Origin: Sphaerisporangium album
GTDB taxonomy: Bacteria; Actinomycetota; Actinomycetes; Streptosporangiales; Streptosporangiaceae
NCBI RefSeq assembly: GCF_003323745.1
Contig: NZ_QOIL01000002.1
Span: 403,753 to 467,752 of the forward strand
DNA length: 64,000 bases
Direction: 5' to 3'
Shown here: positions 54,401-64,000 of the stretch, piece after piece
Layout: each line of letters begins with the position of its first letter
How positions within the stretch are numbered: the first letter of the stretch is position 1
Notes under the pieces: generated by a model
What the model saw: the letters and a program-made list of their open reading frames with translations, nothing else
What the model was told of the DNA's origin: nothing
Database searches by the model: none
Made by a program: the position numbers and the translations under genes

Positions 54401-56716
54401 TCGAAGCCCGCCCGTAAGCGCCCGGCCTTTGAGCCCCTCCGCCCGGTCATCCCCCTGGCCAACCTCGACGACTGGCTCGACTTCGCCGAGTCCCTCCTCG
54501 GCCGCGCCGACATCCCCGAAGACTCCCTGGCCTCGAACTTCGCCAGCCTGACCGACCTTGAGGCGTACGAAGACCAGCTACCTCTCTGGATGGGCATGGC
54601 ATCCCCCAACAAACTGGCCGAACACTTCCCCTGGCTCGACAAAATCGAAGACATCACCGACCAACAGGGCTTCTTCCACTGGGAACTCCACTTCGCCCAG
54701 GTATTCACCAACGGGGGTTTCGACCTCCAAGTCGGGAATCCCCCTTGGGTGCGTCCACGCTGGGAAGAAGCTCCTATTCTGGCGGAGCTTGATCCATGGT
54801 TCATGCTTCAAGAGCAGCCTAATGTTGAGGAAGTTGAGCTGCGAAAATCGGCAGTTATCAACAATTTGGATACTAGTTTCATCCTGGATGAGCTCGGTAT
54901 ACATAGTGGAACAGTCGCGTTCTTCGGTTCGATATCTACCTACAGACTTCTTGCAGGGACGCAACCCGATCTTTATCGCGTTTTCATGTTGCGTGCCTGG
55001 GGAAATCTAGGGGCCGGGTCTGTTGCTGCTCTGATCCATCCCAAGACGCACTTCGACGGTGCTAAGGAAGGACAATTTCGTGCGGCGACGTACCGACACT
55101 TGAGGCTCCATGCCCATTTTCAGAATCGTCGGCTCCTCTTTAGGGAGGTCGACTGGAACAAGCAGTTCTCTATTAATATTTACGGGGCTCGGCGGGAAAT
55201 TGATTTCATTCATGTGAGCTGGCTGTTCGATCCGAGACCATTGATGGAATCGTTCAGTCATAATGGAGAGGGTGAAGTGCCGGGAATCAAACATGAGGGT
55301 GCTTGGGATTTGCGTGGCCATCGTGCACGACTAATCCGCGTGAATGAAAAAACCTTGGCCGAGTGGCGCATGCTGGCGGATGCACCTGATGTGCCGGTCG
55401 AAGAGACCAAGCTTCTTTATCCAGTTTCGACAGCAGAACAGCAGGCGATCGCTGCCTTGGCTACCGCACGGCCACGGCTAGGGCAACTCGAGGCAAGGAT
55501 AACTAGGGGATATGACGAGTCGGCTGCGAAGAAGGACGGTCTTATTCGCTGGGAAAGTTCGGATCCGAGAGACTGGAGGGAAGTCGTCCTCCGCGGCCCG
55601 CAGTTCACTGGTGCGACTCCATTTGCCAAGCAGCCACCGAACACCAAGCACACAGACAAGCCAGTTGATCTGTGCTCGTTGCCCGAGGATGCTGTTCCGT
55701 CAACTGATTATCGTCGCGCCACGGACCTAGAAATATATCGGCAGGCTCAGGATCGATGGATAGATTATTCACTTCTCGATAGGTTGCTGTCCTCGCCCGA
55801 GAGGGTTGCTCGTGCGCGAACTCGTGTAGCTGAAACGCGGTCCATCGAGTTCCTAGAGGTGACGCAAGAGCAGATTAAAGCTGTGCTCCTCAAGGAGGCA
55901 GAGCTTCCATATACTGAATTCTATCGCGTAGCTTGGCGGGAGATGATTCCAGCCTCGACTGAGCGTAGCCTATTCCCGGCTATATTCCCGCCTGGGCCCG
56001 CGCATATTCATGGTGTCAGATCGATGGCGCTGATTACTAATCGGGAAACTGCTCTCGTTGCGGGATATTGGTCGGCGCTTCCGCTTGATTATTCTCTTCG
56101 TATCGGTGGTAGGGGTCATCTTGATGTCATGGAAGCGCGCGCTATGCTGGTACCTGATCCAGCGCATCCGTTGGCGGATGCACTCTTGCTGCGCACCTTG
56201 CGCCTCAATTGCCTAACTCGAGAGTATGCGCCTTTGTGGTCGGAGCTTTTCTGTGAGGAATGGAGCAATGAGGGGTGGGCAGTGGAGTGGTTCGGCTTGC
56301 CGGAACTAAACTCCGGACTTTCTCCTGAATGGGAGTGGGTAACACCCATACGTGTTGAGAGGGCGCGCCGGTCCGCCCTTGTGGAGCTGGATGCGCTGGT
56401 TGCTGTGATGGTGGGTATTGACATCGATGCTCTGATTGCTCTGTACAGGTCACGTTTTCCTCAGCTTGTGGAATACGAGCGTGAGATGTGGTTTGACGGC
56501 AGAGGACGCAAACTTGCGGCGAATTTCAATCAATGGGGGCAAGGTCAGACGAAGGAGCACTTCGAGAAACTGATGGTTCACCTGGACCCCGAGGTTCGGG
56601 GCCCGGTTCCGGAGGGGTACGTCGCGCCCTTCTATAAGGCGGATCGGGAGGCTGAGTATCGGCAGGCTCATGCGGTTTTCAGTGAGCGGCTGCGCAAAGC
56701 TCAGGCGGGGGAGTGA
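51472..56716 (+). pseudogene. drmMI: Large N6-adenine DNA methyltransferase, DrmMI-like, split by a one-base insertion
   Basis: The first frame (51472-54144) is in register up to about residue 804 and then turns into an Arg/Pro-rich nonsense tail. The true sequence resumes in the next frame from 53885 to 56716. Removing one g from gggg at 53882-53885 joins RAEYLW to DLVIQRLAISDREISRK. The restored protein has about 1,747 residues. It has an N-terminal region of unknown fold (1-590), SAM motif CEPALGSGAFLNEA near 603, catalytic NPPW near 1088, and a long target recognition region. As read, the two key motifs are on separate chains. From about 54,720 to 56,500 GC falls to roughly 45-55% with AT-ending codons, unlike its ~70% neighbours, so the recognition region looks foreign. 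Confidence 0.87.
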
Positions 56717-56987
56717 TGGCCCGCGTGGGCGGGAGCCGTGCCTGGGAGGCGTCTCGGCAGGCCAGTGAAGCCGATCGGTCGGCCGCGTCGGGGTTGAGCG
56801 GGGGACCGGTGGGCGGAGCCGGGGTCCGCTCAGAGTCCTTCGGAGGGCTGGCGTGCGAAGGGGGCGCCGGTATGGATCTGCTGGAGGAGCCACGGCCGTA
56901 CCGTCTTGAGTTCTCCTCTGCGCTTGCCTCGTCACCTTCCGTAAGGCACACTAGGGAGTGCCGCACCCCCGGTGGGTGTTGGAAGTG
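56717..56987. other. Gap between convergent genes
   Basis: Together with the terminator below, this fills the 322-bp space between the methyltransferase and the convergent DUF3800-like gene. Frames present here run through the stop regions of both genes and give Gly/Ala/Arg-rich nonsense. No gene seen. Confidence 0.4.
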
Positions 56988-57023
56988 AGGCCGGGCCTCC
57001 CGATGGAATCGGGCGTCCGGCCT
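56988..57023. terminator. Nested inverted repeat, probable bidirectional terminator
   Basis: Outer 7-bp arms aggccgg (56988-56994) and ccggcct (57017-57023) enclose perfect inner arms cccgat (56999-57004) and atcggg (57008-57013) around a gga loop. It lies between two convergent genes, 15 bp from the end of the minus-strand one. Confidence 0.75.
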
Positions 57024-57038
57024 TCGCGCTGTCTGCCC

Positions 57039-57602
57039 TCAGTCGAGGCAGATCACGTGGACTTGCCCGGTCAGAAGATCGAAGCAGTCTGTGCGTCCAT
57101 CCAGCCACCACGTGGTGGCCCCTACGACGCTGTCGGCAGCCCAGAGAAGCGGTTCTTCGTAAGAGGACTGCCACGAGACCGTCATGTTCTTGGACAGTCT
57201 GTAAGTTTTGCGGGCAGCCATGAGGAGCAAGAGGTCCAGGTGATCCTGGCCGGGAGAGCGACTCTCGACGATGACTGTCGAGACCCCCATCCCATCCAGT
57301 TCGACCAGCAGTCTCTGCAGACACCTTCGGCGCGCTCGTTCGGTTCGGGTCTCCTTCCCGTAGAGGTGAACTGCGACAATGCCGCGTATCGGCATGTCCG
57401 CGAGCCTCTTGCTGATCGCAAGTTGCCGTGCCGAGGATTCCTCTCTCCAATGCAGGCGGGTGTTCTTGCCCAGGCGGAGCGACCTCAGAACTGCCCGGAT
57501 GTCGTCGTGATCGGTGGAGTCCACGATGACGGCTGCCAGGGCGTAGACGCCGCAGTCGTCGGGGCGGCGACGGAGGCTCTCGTCGATGTACGCGGTAAGC
57601 AC
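57039..57602 (-). CDS. DUF3800-like protein with RNase H-type fold
   Basis: 187 residues from ATG 57602. It begins LTAYIDESLRRR, with the first Asp-Glu pair on strand 1, then YALAAVIV, LHWREESSARQLAI, a helix ERARRRCLQRLLVEL, STVIVESRSPGQDHLD and EEPLLWAADSVVGA near the end. This order of acidic residues recalls DUF3800 proteins, which adopt a RNase H-like nuclease fold and often sit in defence loci. It is the only minus-strand gene inside the plus-strand system, so it may be a separately controlled nuclease or toxin-like member, or an unrelated insertion. Confidence 0.65.
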   Translation of the reverse strand: MLTAYIDESLRRRPDDCGVYALAAVIVDSTDHDDIRAVLRSLRLGKNTRLHWREESSARQLAISKRLADMPIRGIVAVHLYGKETRTERARRRCLQRLLVELDGMGVSTVIVESRSPGQDHLDLLLLMAARKTYRLSKNMTVSWQSSYEEPLLWAADSVVGATTWWLDGRTDCFDLLTGQVHVICLD

Positions 57603-57724
57603 CGAGTAAGGTTATCGTCACTAATTGTAAAAGAAGCTCGAACGCGACCGGGATTTCGAACACGATTGCGGGTCGTAGGCGGACAAAACAGGGTGCTAGC
57701 CACACAACTTCATAGGAGGGCGGC

Positions 57725-60700
57725 GTGAAGCCGACGCTTGCGGCTGAGGAGTTACAGCGGAATCTAACGCAGTTCCTCACGACCACGTTCGCCCTTGCCG
57801 AGAAGCCGGTTCGCGAAGCGCTCGAACGGTTCCTCAACCATCCTGAGCAGGGCATCTTCCGGGGGCCGTACCTGCGCATCCGCACGCCGTTCCGGGCCGC
57901 CGAGGAGGGCTGGCGGGACGCCCTCGGGTGGGCGCCGCAGGACTTCACGCCGTACCGGCACCAGGCCAGGGCCTTTCAGAGGCTCAGTTCGCTGAACAAG
58001 ACCCCCGAGCCGACGCTGATCACCACAGGTACCGGTTCGGGCAAGACCGAGTCGTTCCTGCTCCCGGTGCTGGACCACTGCCGGCGCGAGCGGGCCAAGC
58101 AGCGGCCCGGCGTGAAGGCCGTGCTGCTGTACCCGATGAACGCTCTGGCCACCGACCAGGCGCACCGGCTGAACGAATATCTGCAGCAGCCCGACCTCCA
58201 CCAGGTGACCGCCGCGCTCTACATCGGCGACACCCCCGAGGTCGGCTACCAGCGGGTGATGACCCAGCGCGCGGAGATCCGCAGGAATCCGCCCGACATC
58301 CTCATCACCAACTACAAGATGCTGGACCTGCTGCTCCAGCGCGTCGACGACCTTCCGCTCTGGGACGATGCCGGCATCGCGTACGTCGTGGTCGACGAGT
58401 TCCACACCTACGACGGCGCGCAGGGCACCGATGTCGCCATGCTGCTGCGCCGCCTCGCCGCCGCCACCGGCCATTCGACGGTTTCCGGCCAGGGAGAGGG
58501 GAGACCGCTGGGGGCCATCTGCCCGGTCGCCACCTCCGCGACCTTGGGGGAGGGCGGCGACACCGAGGTCATCCGTCAGGTCGCCGAGCAGGTCTTCGGT
58601 ACGCCGTTTCCCGAAGGGGCCGTGGTCGGCGAGGACCGGCTGACCCCGGAGGAGTTCGTCGGCGAGATCGACGTCACCCTGCCGCTCCCCGACCCGCAGG
58701 CGCTCGCCGTCTTCGGCGACCCGGTGCGGGACCCGGCCGCGCTCGACGAGATCGCCGCCGAGGTAACCGGCCGGAACGGCCTGACCCCGGTGGAGCTCGG
58801 CGGGGTCCTGAAGACCCACATCCTCACCCAGGCGGTGCTCGACCTGCTCAGTGGTGGCCCGGCGACGATGGAGGAGATGCTCGAACTGCTGCCGCGCCGG
58901 GGCGCCTACAACTGGGGCAGGGCCATCCGCCAGTCTCCCGCCCAGGCCGCGACCGCGCTGGCCCGCTTCGTCGCGTTGCTGTCGGCGGCGCGGGATCCGG
59001 ACGACGCGAACCGGCCGTTCCTACACATAGAGACGCATGTCTGGGTGCGCGCCGTGTCCCGGCTGCTCCGCCTGGTGCACCATTCCCCGGCCTTCGCCTG
59101 GGTGGGCGAGCTGCCGGTGCTGGACGCGGACTCGACGTTCAACGTGAACGGGAAGACCCTGCTGCCGTCGGTGTTCTGCCGCCACTGCGGCCGGTCCGGC
59201 TGGGCGGCCTATTCGCCGGAGCGCGACCCGCAGGAGCTGGTGACCAACCCGGACAAGATCTACCGCGCGGCCGTCGGCTCGGAGAAGAAGCGCATCCGCC
59301 CGCTGCTGCTCGCCACCCGTAGCGAGGTCGAGAGCACCGCGCAGTGGGTGGCGGTGCTGGAAGGTGACCGAGTACGGCCGGTCGACCCGCACAGGGACGT
59401 CTACGGCGAGGGCGACAACGTGTTCGTCCTGGCCGACCTGCGCACCGAGGCCGAGGCCGGCCGGTCGGCCGAGCAGGACCGCTGCTCGGCATGCCAGATG
59501 GACCAGGGTATCCGCTTCCTCGGTGCCGGCCTGGCCTCGCTCGCCTCGGTGACGATCACCCAGCTCTTCGCGGCGAACCAGCTCGAACCTGGGCAGCGCA
59601 AGACCCTCCTGTTCAACGACTCGGTGCAGGACGCCGCCCACCGGGCCGGGTTCGTCGCCAACCGCTCCTACACGTTCTCGTTGCGTCGGCTGCTCACCTC
59701 GCGTCTTTCCGCAGAGACGCCTACGCTGCTGAACGACCTGGTGGCCGACCTCATCGCCGCCGCGAGCGAGCCGGACGTGCTGTCCGCCGTCGTGCCGCCC
59801 GACCTGCACGATCGGGACGAGGTCGACGCGCTCCTGTCCGGGGGGACTACCGGCACCGCGCAGGCGTGGGGACTGATCGGGGAACGGCTGGCGTTCGCCA
59901 CTGTCATGGAGCTCGGCCTGCGCTCCCGGCAGGGCCGTACGCTGGAGCTCACCCGCACCGCCGCCGCGGAGGTCGTGCTGCACGACCCGTCGAAGATCGC
60001 GGCGCTGGCGCGGGACAAGCACGTGGACATGCCGGGGATGATCGAACTCGCCGGTGAGGATCGCTACCTGGTGTTCGTGCGCGGCCTGCTGGAGCGGCTG
60101 CGTACCCGGGGTGCGATCAAGCACGTCTGGCTGGACCGGTGGATCGCGGTCGCCGGTACCAGGAGGTACGCGGCGATCTGGGGCAAGCGTCCCGAGGGCA
60201 TGCCAGCGTTTCCCCGCGGGCTTTCCGCGCCGACGTTCCTGCTCGACCGCAAGAAGAACCGCTCCGAGTTCGACCGGATCGACGCGGACCAGGGCTGGTA
60301 CCAGGACTGGACGGCCCGCTGTCTCGGTCTGGGCCGTGGCGTCGCCGGCGACTACCTCGCGCGGATCCTGCCGACGCTGGCGGGGGAGGGTGTGCTCTCG
60401 GCCCGCGTCGCCGACGACGGGGCCACCCGGGTGTACGGGCTGCAGCCCGGTCACGTCCAGGTCCGGCTGCTGACCGGTCCGGAGACCGGCGAGGCGGGCA
60501 TCGGCTGCGATGCCTGCGCCTGGGAGCAGACCGTGCATCCCGAGCTGACAGGCGACTGGCTCGGACAGCCGTGCCCGCGTTACCGCTGCCGCGGCCATCT
60601 GACCCACCGCGACGACCTCGACTACCGGCGCGACTACTACCGCCGGCTGTACCTGGAAGGCGACGGCGTGTTCCGGGTGGTCACCGCGGAGCACACCGGC

Positions 60701-63700
60701 GCGCTCACCCGCAAGCAGCGCGAGCAGGTGGAGCAGCGGTTCCGCGAGGGTACCCGGTACAACGACCCGAATGTCCTGGCGTGCACGCCGACCCTGGAAC
60801 TGGGCATCGACATCGGCGACCTGTCCGCGGTGGTCCTCGCCTCGCTGCCGCCCGGTCCCGCCAACTACGTGCAGCGGGTCGGCCGGGCGGGGAGGCGTAC
60901 GGGCAACGCCTTCCTGGTCACGCTCGTCGGCAGATCACCGCGCGACCTGTACTTCCTCGGTGAGCCCCGGGACATGATCGCGGGGGAGATCGTGCCACCC
61001 GGCAGTTACCTGTCGGCGGTGGAGATCCTGCGCCGCCAGTACGTCGCCCACCTGATCGACCTGTGCGCCCGAGGCAGGCTCACGGGAGACGGCGGCCCGA
61101 GCCCACGGGCGGATCAGCCAGTCCTGCGCGGGCTCCCGGATCGATCAGGCTCCGCAGGGCTGCGCCACGCACAGGGAGTGCTCCCGCTCCCCAGGTTGGC
61201 CTCGGCGCTGTTCGGCGAGACCGGCTGGCTGGCGGCCTTCGTCCCGGCCGCCCTTCGCGATGGAGCCTCACTGGTCGAAGGCTTCCTCGACCTGTTCGGC
61301 GAAGCCGTCTCAGCCGGGGCCGCCGAAGAGCTGCGCGAGTTCGCCGTCGCAGGCCTGGCGCAGGCCGTACAGGAGGCCGAGCGGACCTGGAGTGAGCGGC
61401 TGTCCGACCTTCGCGACAGGCTGTCCGCGATCGACGCGGCGATCGAGCCGCTGCTGGAGTCGGACCCGATCCAGCGTGACCGGAAGCGGGAGATGCAGGC
61501 CGAGCGCCGTGGCGTCGCCAAGCGCATCGGCGACATCGGGCGGGAGAACGCGCACGGCACGCTGGTCGAGCTCGGGCTGCTGCCCAACTACTCGCTGATC
61601 GACTCGCGCACCAGCCTGGAGGCCACCCTCACCTGGGAAGAGGAGACGCCCGACGGGAACAGCCGCTACCACAGCGAGGTGCGGGAGTACCAGCGCTCGG
61701 CCCGGCTGGCGCTGACCGAGCTGGCCCCCGGCAACTCCTTCTACATGCAGGGCTACCAGCACCAGGTGACCGGGCTCGACCTCGGCACCCCATCCCGCCC
61801 GTCCTTCGAGCAGTGGCGGGTCTGCTCCGACTGCGGGTACGTCCGCACCACGCTCGCCGAGGCCGACACCAGCCCGTGCCCGCGCTGCGGCAACACGGCC
61901 ATCGGAGACCGCGAGTGCCTGCACGGAGTGTTGCGCCCGATCCGGGTCACCGCCCACGACCGGCGTGACGACGCGCAGATCCGCGACGACCACGACGACC
62001 GGGAGCGGCGCTACTACGAGCAGGCGGTCGCCGTCGACCTGGAGCCGGCGGACATCGCGCCTGGGTCCTGGCGGCACGCCAAGACGACGTTCGGCGTCGA
62101 CTTCACCCGCAAGGCGGTCATCCGGCGGTTCAACCTGGGCACCACCCGTTACGACCGGCCCGCCACCGACCGGTTCGCCGGGGAGGACGTCCGGCTCAAC
62201 CCGTTCCACGCCTGCCCGGCCTGCGGCGGCGCGACATGGGACGGGCCCCCGGCGATGATGGCGACCATCGGGCCGCAGGCGAGCTCGTTCGCCGACCCTT
62301 CCCGAAAGCACCACCGGCCATGGTGCGCCTACCGGCGCGCGGCAGAGGACGTCGAGCACGTCAAGCTGATCCTCGCCCACGTACTACGCACCGAGGCGCT
62401 GCGCATCCTGCTTCCCGTCGCGACCCTGCTGATCGAACAGCGGATGGCGTCGTTCGAGGCGGCGCTGATGGCCGGAGTGGCGGCCTGCTACGGCGGCGAC
62501 CCCGACCACCTGGCGGTCGTCACCGCGACGATGCCCGACCAGGAGACCGGACGGCGCCGCCGGTTCCTCGTCCTGCACGACACGCTGCCTGGAGGCACCG
62601 GCTACCTGCACCGGCTGTCCACGCCGGAGGAGTTCCGCAAGGTGCTCGCCGCGGCGCGGGACATCGTGGAGACCTGCGCCTGCGCCACCGACGGATCCAA
62701 GGTCGCCTGCCACCGCTGCCTGCTGGCGCACGTGTCCGGGGACAAGTACGACAAGGTGAGCCGGGCCGAGGCTCTCATCATGCTTCGCGAGCTCCTCGAA
62801 GAGTGGGACACCGCGACGGTAGCCAGCACCGACGCGATCTCCCTGTGGGACCAGGTGGAGAGCGAGCTGGAAGCCCGCTTCCTCGGCGGCCTGCAGGCCT
62901 GGGCTCGCCGGAGCGACACGCCCGGTACGCTGGGCCGCGCGGGCACGGTCAACGGCCGACGTACCGCGGACCTGCGCATCGAGCAGGCCGACGGCTCGAT
63001 CGCGCACTGGCAGATGATCCTGCAGAACACCATCAGGGAGACCAGGCCCGACGTGCTGTTCCGGCGGCTGGACGCCGTCTCGGTCACGTCCGGGCCGGCG
63101 GAGGTCGCCGTCTACCTCGACGGATACAACTACCACGCGTCCCCGGCGAAGAACCGGCTGGCGGGCGACGCGGCCAAGCGCACCCGGCTCCGCGCGCACG
63201 GCACGCTGGTCTTCCAGCTGACCTGGGACGACCTGGACGAGTGGGAAGGGCGCGGACACAGTCCGTCCCCGTCCACGGAACCGTTACGGGCTCCCTACCT
63301 GGGCAACGCCCGTACGGCCGCGCGGCAGGTCTACCAGCAGTTCAGCCCTGACCGTGAGCCGGACGAACTGGTCCGCACCATGTGGACCAACCCGATCGAC
63401 ACGCTGCTCGCGTTCCTCGGCGAGCCGGACCCCGGCCGGTGGCTCCGCCGCGCCGAAGCCGCCGCCGCAGGGCTGCTGCTGGTCACACAGGCACAGAGCG
63501 TCTGTGGGCCGGACGGCGTACCGGAGCGGCTGATGGCTGCGCTCCGGGGCGAGCCCATGCCCCCGTCGACCGCCGGTGCGATCGCGGTACGGTGGTCCGC
63601 CGACACGAGCGGCTGCCCCGTCGCTCTGATCATCGACCAGCGATCCGGGTACGCGTGGACGGCCTTCGCCGTGGTCGACGACCGGCACGAGACGATCGTC

Positions 63701-64000
63701 GCCGACGAGGAGGCGCACCGCCGCCGGTGGGCGGCATGGCTGTACTGGGGCAACCTGCTGCAGTTCCTGGACATTGGCGCAGGGGAGGGCGGGCAGCTCA
63801 CCGTCACCGGCCTGGACACCTTCGACCCGACGTTGCTCGCGGCGGCGGGCGGAGCCGGGATCCTCTCCACGCTCAGCCTGGTGCCGCTGGACGAGGACCT
63901 GGTCGATGCTCCGGTTCCCGCCGGAAAGCCGCTCGACCCGGCCCATGCAAAGCCACTCGACGAGGACTCCGGAGTGTCCGTCACCGAGACGACGACCACT
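57725..64000 (+). CDS. Very large SF2 helicase with zinc clusters, DUF1998 and a likely nuclease domain (3' end outside window)
   Basis: 2,092 codons without a stop; the frame is open at the window end. aggaggg precedes GTG 57725. Helicase lobe 1: TGTGSGKTESFLLPVL near 101, YPMNALATDQ, ITNYKMLDLLL, VVDEFHTYDGAQGTD near 223, ATSATLGEGG. Lobe 2: TPTLELGIDIGD near 1022 and VQRVGRAGRRTGN near 1050. Several CxxC pairs (CRHCGR, CSACQ, CDACAW, CSDCGY with CPRCGN, CPACGG) lie between and after the lobes. DUF1998: LHDTLPGGTGYLHRL near 1616 with CACATDGSKVACHRC. Beyond it, DVLFRRLDAV, VAVYLDGYNYH and LVFQLTWDDL (about 1777-1842) resemble Vsr/DUF559-type nucleases. It thus combines DrmA- and DrmB-like functions in one chain, similar to MrfA-type helicases. 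Confidence 0.87.
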   Translation, partial: MKPTLAAEELQRNLTQFLTTTFALAEKPVREALERFLNHPEQGIFRGPYLRIRTPFRAAEEGWRDALGWAPQDFTPYRHQARAFQRLSSLNKTPEPTLITTGTGSGKTESFLLPVLDHCRRERAKQRPGVKAVLLYPMNALATDQAHRLNEYLQQPDLHQVTAALYIGDTPEVGYQRVMTQRAEIRRNPPDILITNYKMLDLLLQRVDDLPLWDDAGIAYVVVDEFHTYDGAQGTDVAMLLRRLAAATGHSTVSGQGEGRPLGAICPVATSATLGEGGDTEVIRQVAEQVFGTPFPEGAVVGEDRLTPEEFVGEIDVTLPLPDPQALAVFGDPVRDPAALDEIAAEVTGRNGLTPVELGGVLKTHILTQAVLDLLSGGPATMEEMLELLPRRGAYNWGRAIRQSPAQAATALARFVALLSAARDPDDANRPFLHIETHVWVRAVSRLLRLVHHSPAFAWVGELPVLDADSTFNVNGKTLLPSVFCRHCGRSGWAAYSPERDPQELVTNPDKIYRAAVGSEKKRIRPLLLATRSEVESTAQWVAVLEGDRVRPVDPHRDVYGEGDNVFVLADLRTEAEAGRSAEQDRCSACQMDQGIRFLGAGLASLASVTITQLFAANQLEPGQRKTLLFNDSVQDAAHRAGFVANRSYTFSLRRLLTSRLSAETPTLLNDLVADLIAAASEPDVLSAVVPPDLHDRDEVDALLSGGTTGTAQAWGLIGERLAFATVMELGLRSRQGRTLELTRTAAAEVVLHDPSKIAALARDKHVDMPGMIELAGEDRYLVFVRGLLERLRTRGAIKHVWLDRWIAVAGTRRYAAIWGKRPEGMPAFPRGLSAPTFLLDRKKNRSEFDRIDADQGWYQDWTARCLGLGRGVAGDYLARILPTLAGEGVLSARVADDGATRVYGLQPGHVQVRLLTGPETGEAGIGCDACAWEQTVHPELTGDWLGQPCPRYRCRGHLTHRDDLDYRRDYYRRLYLEGDGVFRVVTAEHTGALTRKQREQVEQRFREGTRYNDPNVLACTPTLELGIDIGDLSAVVLASLPPGPANYVQRVGRAGRRTGNAFLVTLVGRSPRDLYFLGEPRDMIAGEIVPPGSYLSAVEILRRQYVAHLIDLCARGRLTGDGGPSPRADQPVLRGLPDRSGSAGLRHAQGVLPLPRLASALFGETGWLAAFVPAALRDGASLVEGFLDLFGEAVSAGAAEELREFAVAGLAQAVQEAERTWSERLSDLRDRLSAIDAAIEPLLESDPIQRDRKREMQAERRGVAKRIGDIGRENAHGTLVELGLLPNYSLIDSRTSLEATLTWEEETPDGNSRYHSEVREYQRSARLALTELAPGNSFYMQGYQHQVTGLDLGTPSRPSFEQWRVCSDCGYVRTTLAEADTSPCPRCGNTAIGDRECLHGVLRPIRVTAHDRRDDAQIRDDHDDRERRYYEQAVAVDLEPADIAPGSWRHAKTTFGVDFTRKAVIRRFNLGTTRYDRPATDRFAGEDVRLNPFHACPACGGATWDGPPAMMATIGPQASSFADPSRKHHRPWCAYRRAAEDVEHVKLILAHVLRTEALRILLPVATLLIEQRMASFEAALMAGVAACYGGDPDHLAVVTATMPDQETGRRRRFLVLHDTLPGGTGYLHRLSTPEEFRKVLAAARDIVETCACATDGSKVACHRCLLAHVSGDKYDKVSRAEALIMLRELLEEWDTATVASTDAISLWDQVESELEARFLGGLQAWARRSDTPGTLGRAGTVNGRRTADLRIEQADGSIAHWQMILQNTIRETRPDVLFRRLDAVSVTSGPAEVAVYLDGYNYHASPAKNRLAGDAAKRTRLRAHGTLVFQLTWDDLDEWEGRGHSPSPSTEPLRAPYLGNARTAARQVYQQFSPDREPDELVRTMWTNPIDTLLAFLGEPDPGRWLRRAEAAAAGLLLVTQAQSVCGPDGVPERLMAALRGEPMPPSTAGAIAVRWSADTSGCPVALIIDQRSGYAWTAFAVVDDRHETIVADEEAHRRRWAAWLYWGNLLQFLDIGAGEGGQLTVTGLDTFDPTLLAAAGGAGILSTLSLVPLDEDLVDAPVPAGKPLDPAHAKPLDEDSGVSVTETTTT

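Noticed and set aside
1-64000. CRISPR arrays, transposases, integrases, rRNA or complete tRNA genes
   Set aside because: No spaced repeats of CRISPR type, no recombinase or transposase motifs and no full tRNA cloverleaf were seen on either strand.

Overview
The window is about 64 kb of high-GC DNA (roughly 70% by eye) with GTG/TTG starts, strong GC3 bias and gene families typical of a mycelial actinomycete: a SARP/BTAD-NB-ARC regulator, a Tat-exported phosphoesterase, a GH78 rhamnosidase, FtsX-type ABC genes and Ser/Thr kinases. The genus cannot be fixed from sequence alone; Streptosporangiales or Streptomycetales would fit. I see no integrase, transposase, rRNA, intact tRNA or CRISPR array.

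Layout. (1) 1-6.3 kb: 3' part of a GH78 alpha-L-rhamnosidase, strong hairpins, an unknown coiled-coil protein, and a Tat-exported CpdB-like phosphoesterase. (2) 6.7-20.9 kb: three translationally coupled giant genes. These are a nuclease-helicase fusion (DnaQ-like exonuclease + DinG-like + RecQ-like), an unknown 755-aa protein and a ~2,000-aa protein with a STAND/AAA-type ATPase. This looks like an undescribed DNA-processing or defence operon. (3) 21.0-33.1 kb: a frameshifted small membrane protein, an ABC exporter of the MacB/FtsX type, a SARP-NB-ARC regulator, and copper genes (two HMA mini-proteins and a frameshifted CopA with an unusual C-terminal extension). (4) 33.2-34.5 kb: a NYN-domain protein and a scar where the 3' ends of two truncated genes meet head-on. 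(5) 34.7-46.9 kb, minus strand: a type IIG-like nuclease-methyltransferase, then an eight-gene tightly packed operon read from 46.9 down to 37.9 kb. Its order is a two-TM coiled-coil protein (ZorA-like layout), a MotB/ZorB-like protein with an Asp in its TM helix, a TerY-like vWA protein, a PP2C phosphatase, a kinase, a BrxD-like ATPase, a BrxHI-like helicase and a DUF2786-like mini-protein. (6) 47.6-64 kb, plus strand: Ser/Thr kinase, DrmD-like SNF2 helicase, DrmMI-like adenine methyltransferase split by a one-base frameshift, a convergent DUF3800-like gene, and a >2,090-aa helicase with a DUF1998 module and a likely nuclease domain that runs off the window.

How the genes may work together. 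Regions 5 and 6 form a defence island with two divergent systems sharing a ~0.7 kb control region. The best candidate for a new system is the 37.9-46.9 kb operon. It joins what looks like an envelope ion-driven pair (MotAB/ZorAB-like) to a TerY-P phospho-switch (vWA, PP2C, kinase) and to the BrxD/BrxHI ATPase-helicase pair known from type 2 BREX. The kinase ends in a domain resembling the C-terminus of PglZ, which would explain how BrxD could be recruited without PglZ. Family calls are from recognised motifs, not searches.

Data quality caution. Three genes (21.4, 31.3 and 53.9 kb) are each broken by a single-base indel in or near a homopolymer. Sequencing error should be excluded before they are called pseudogenes.
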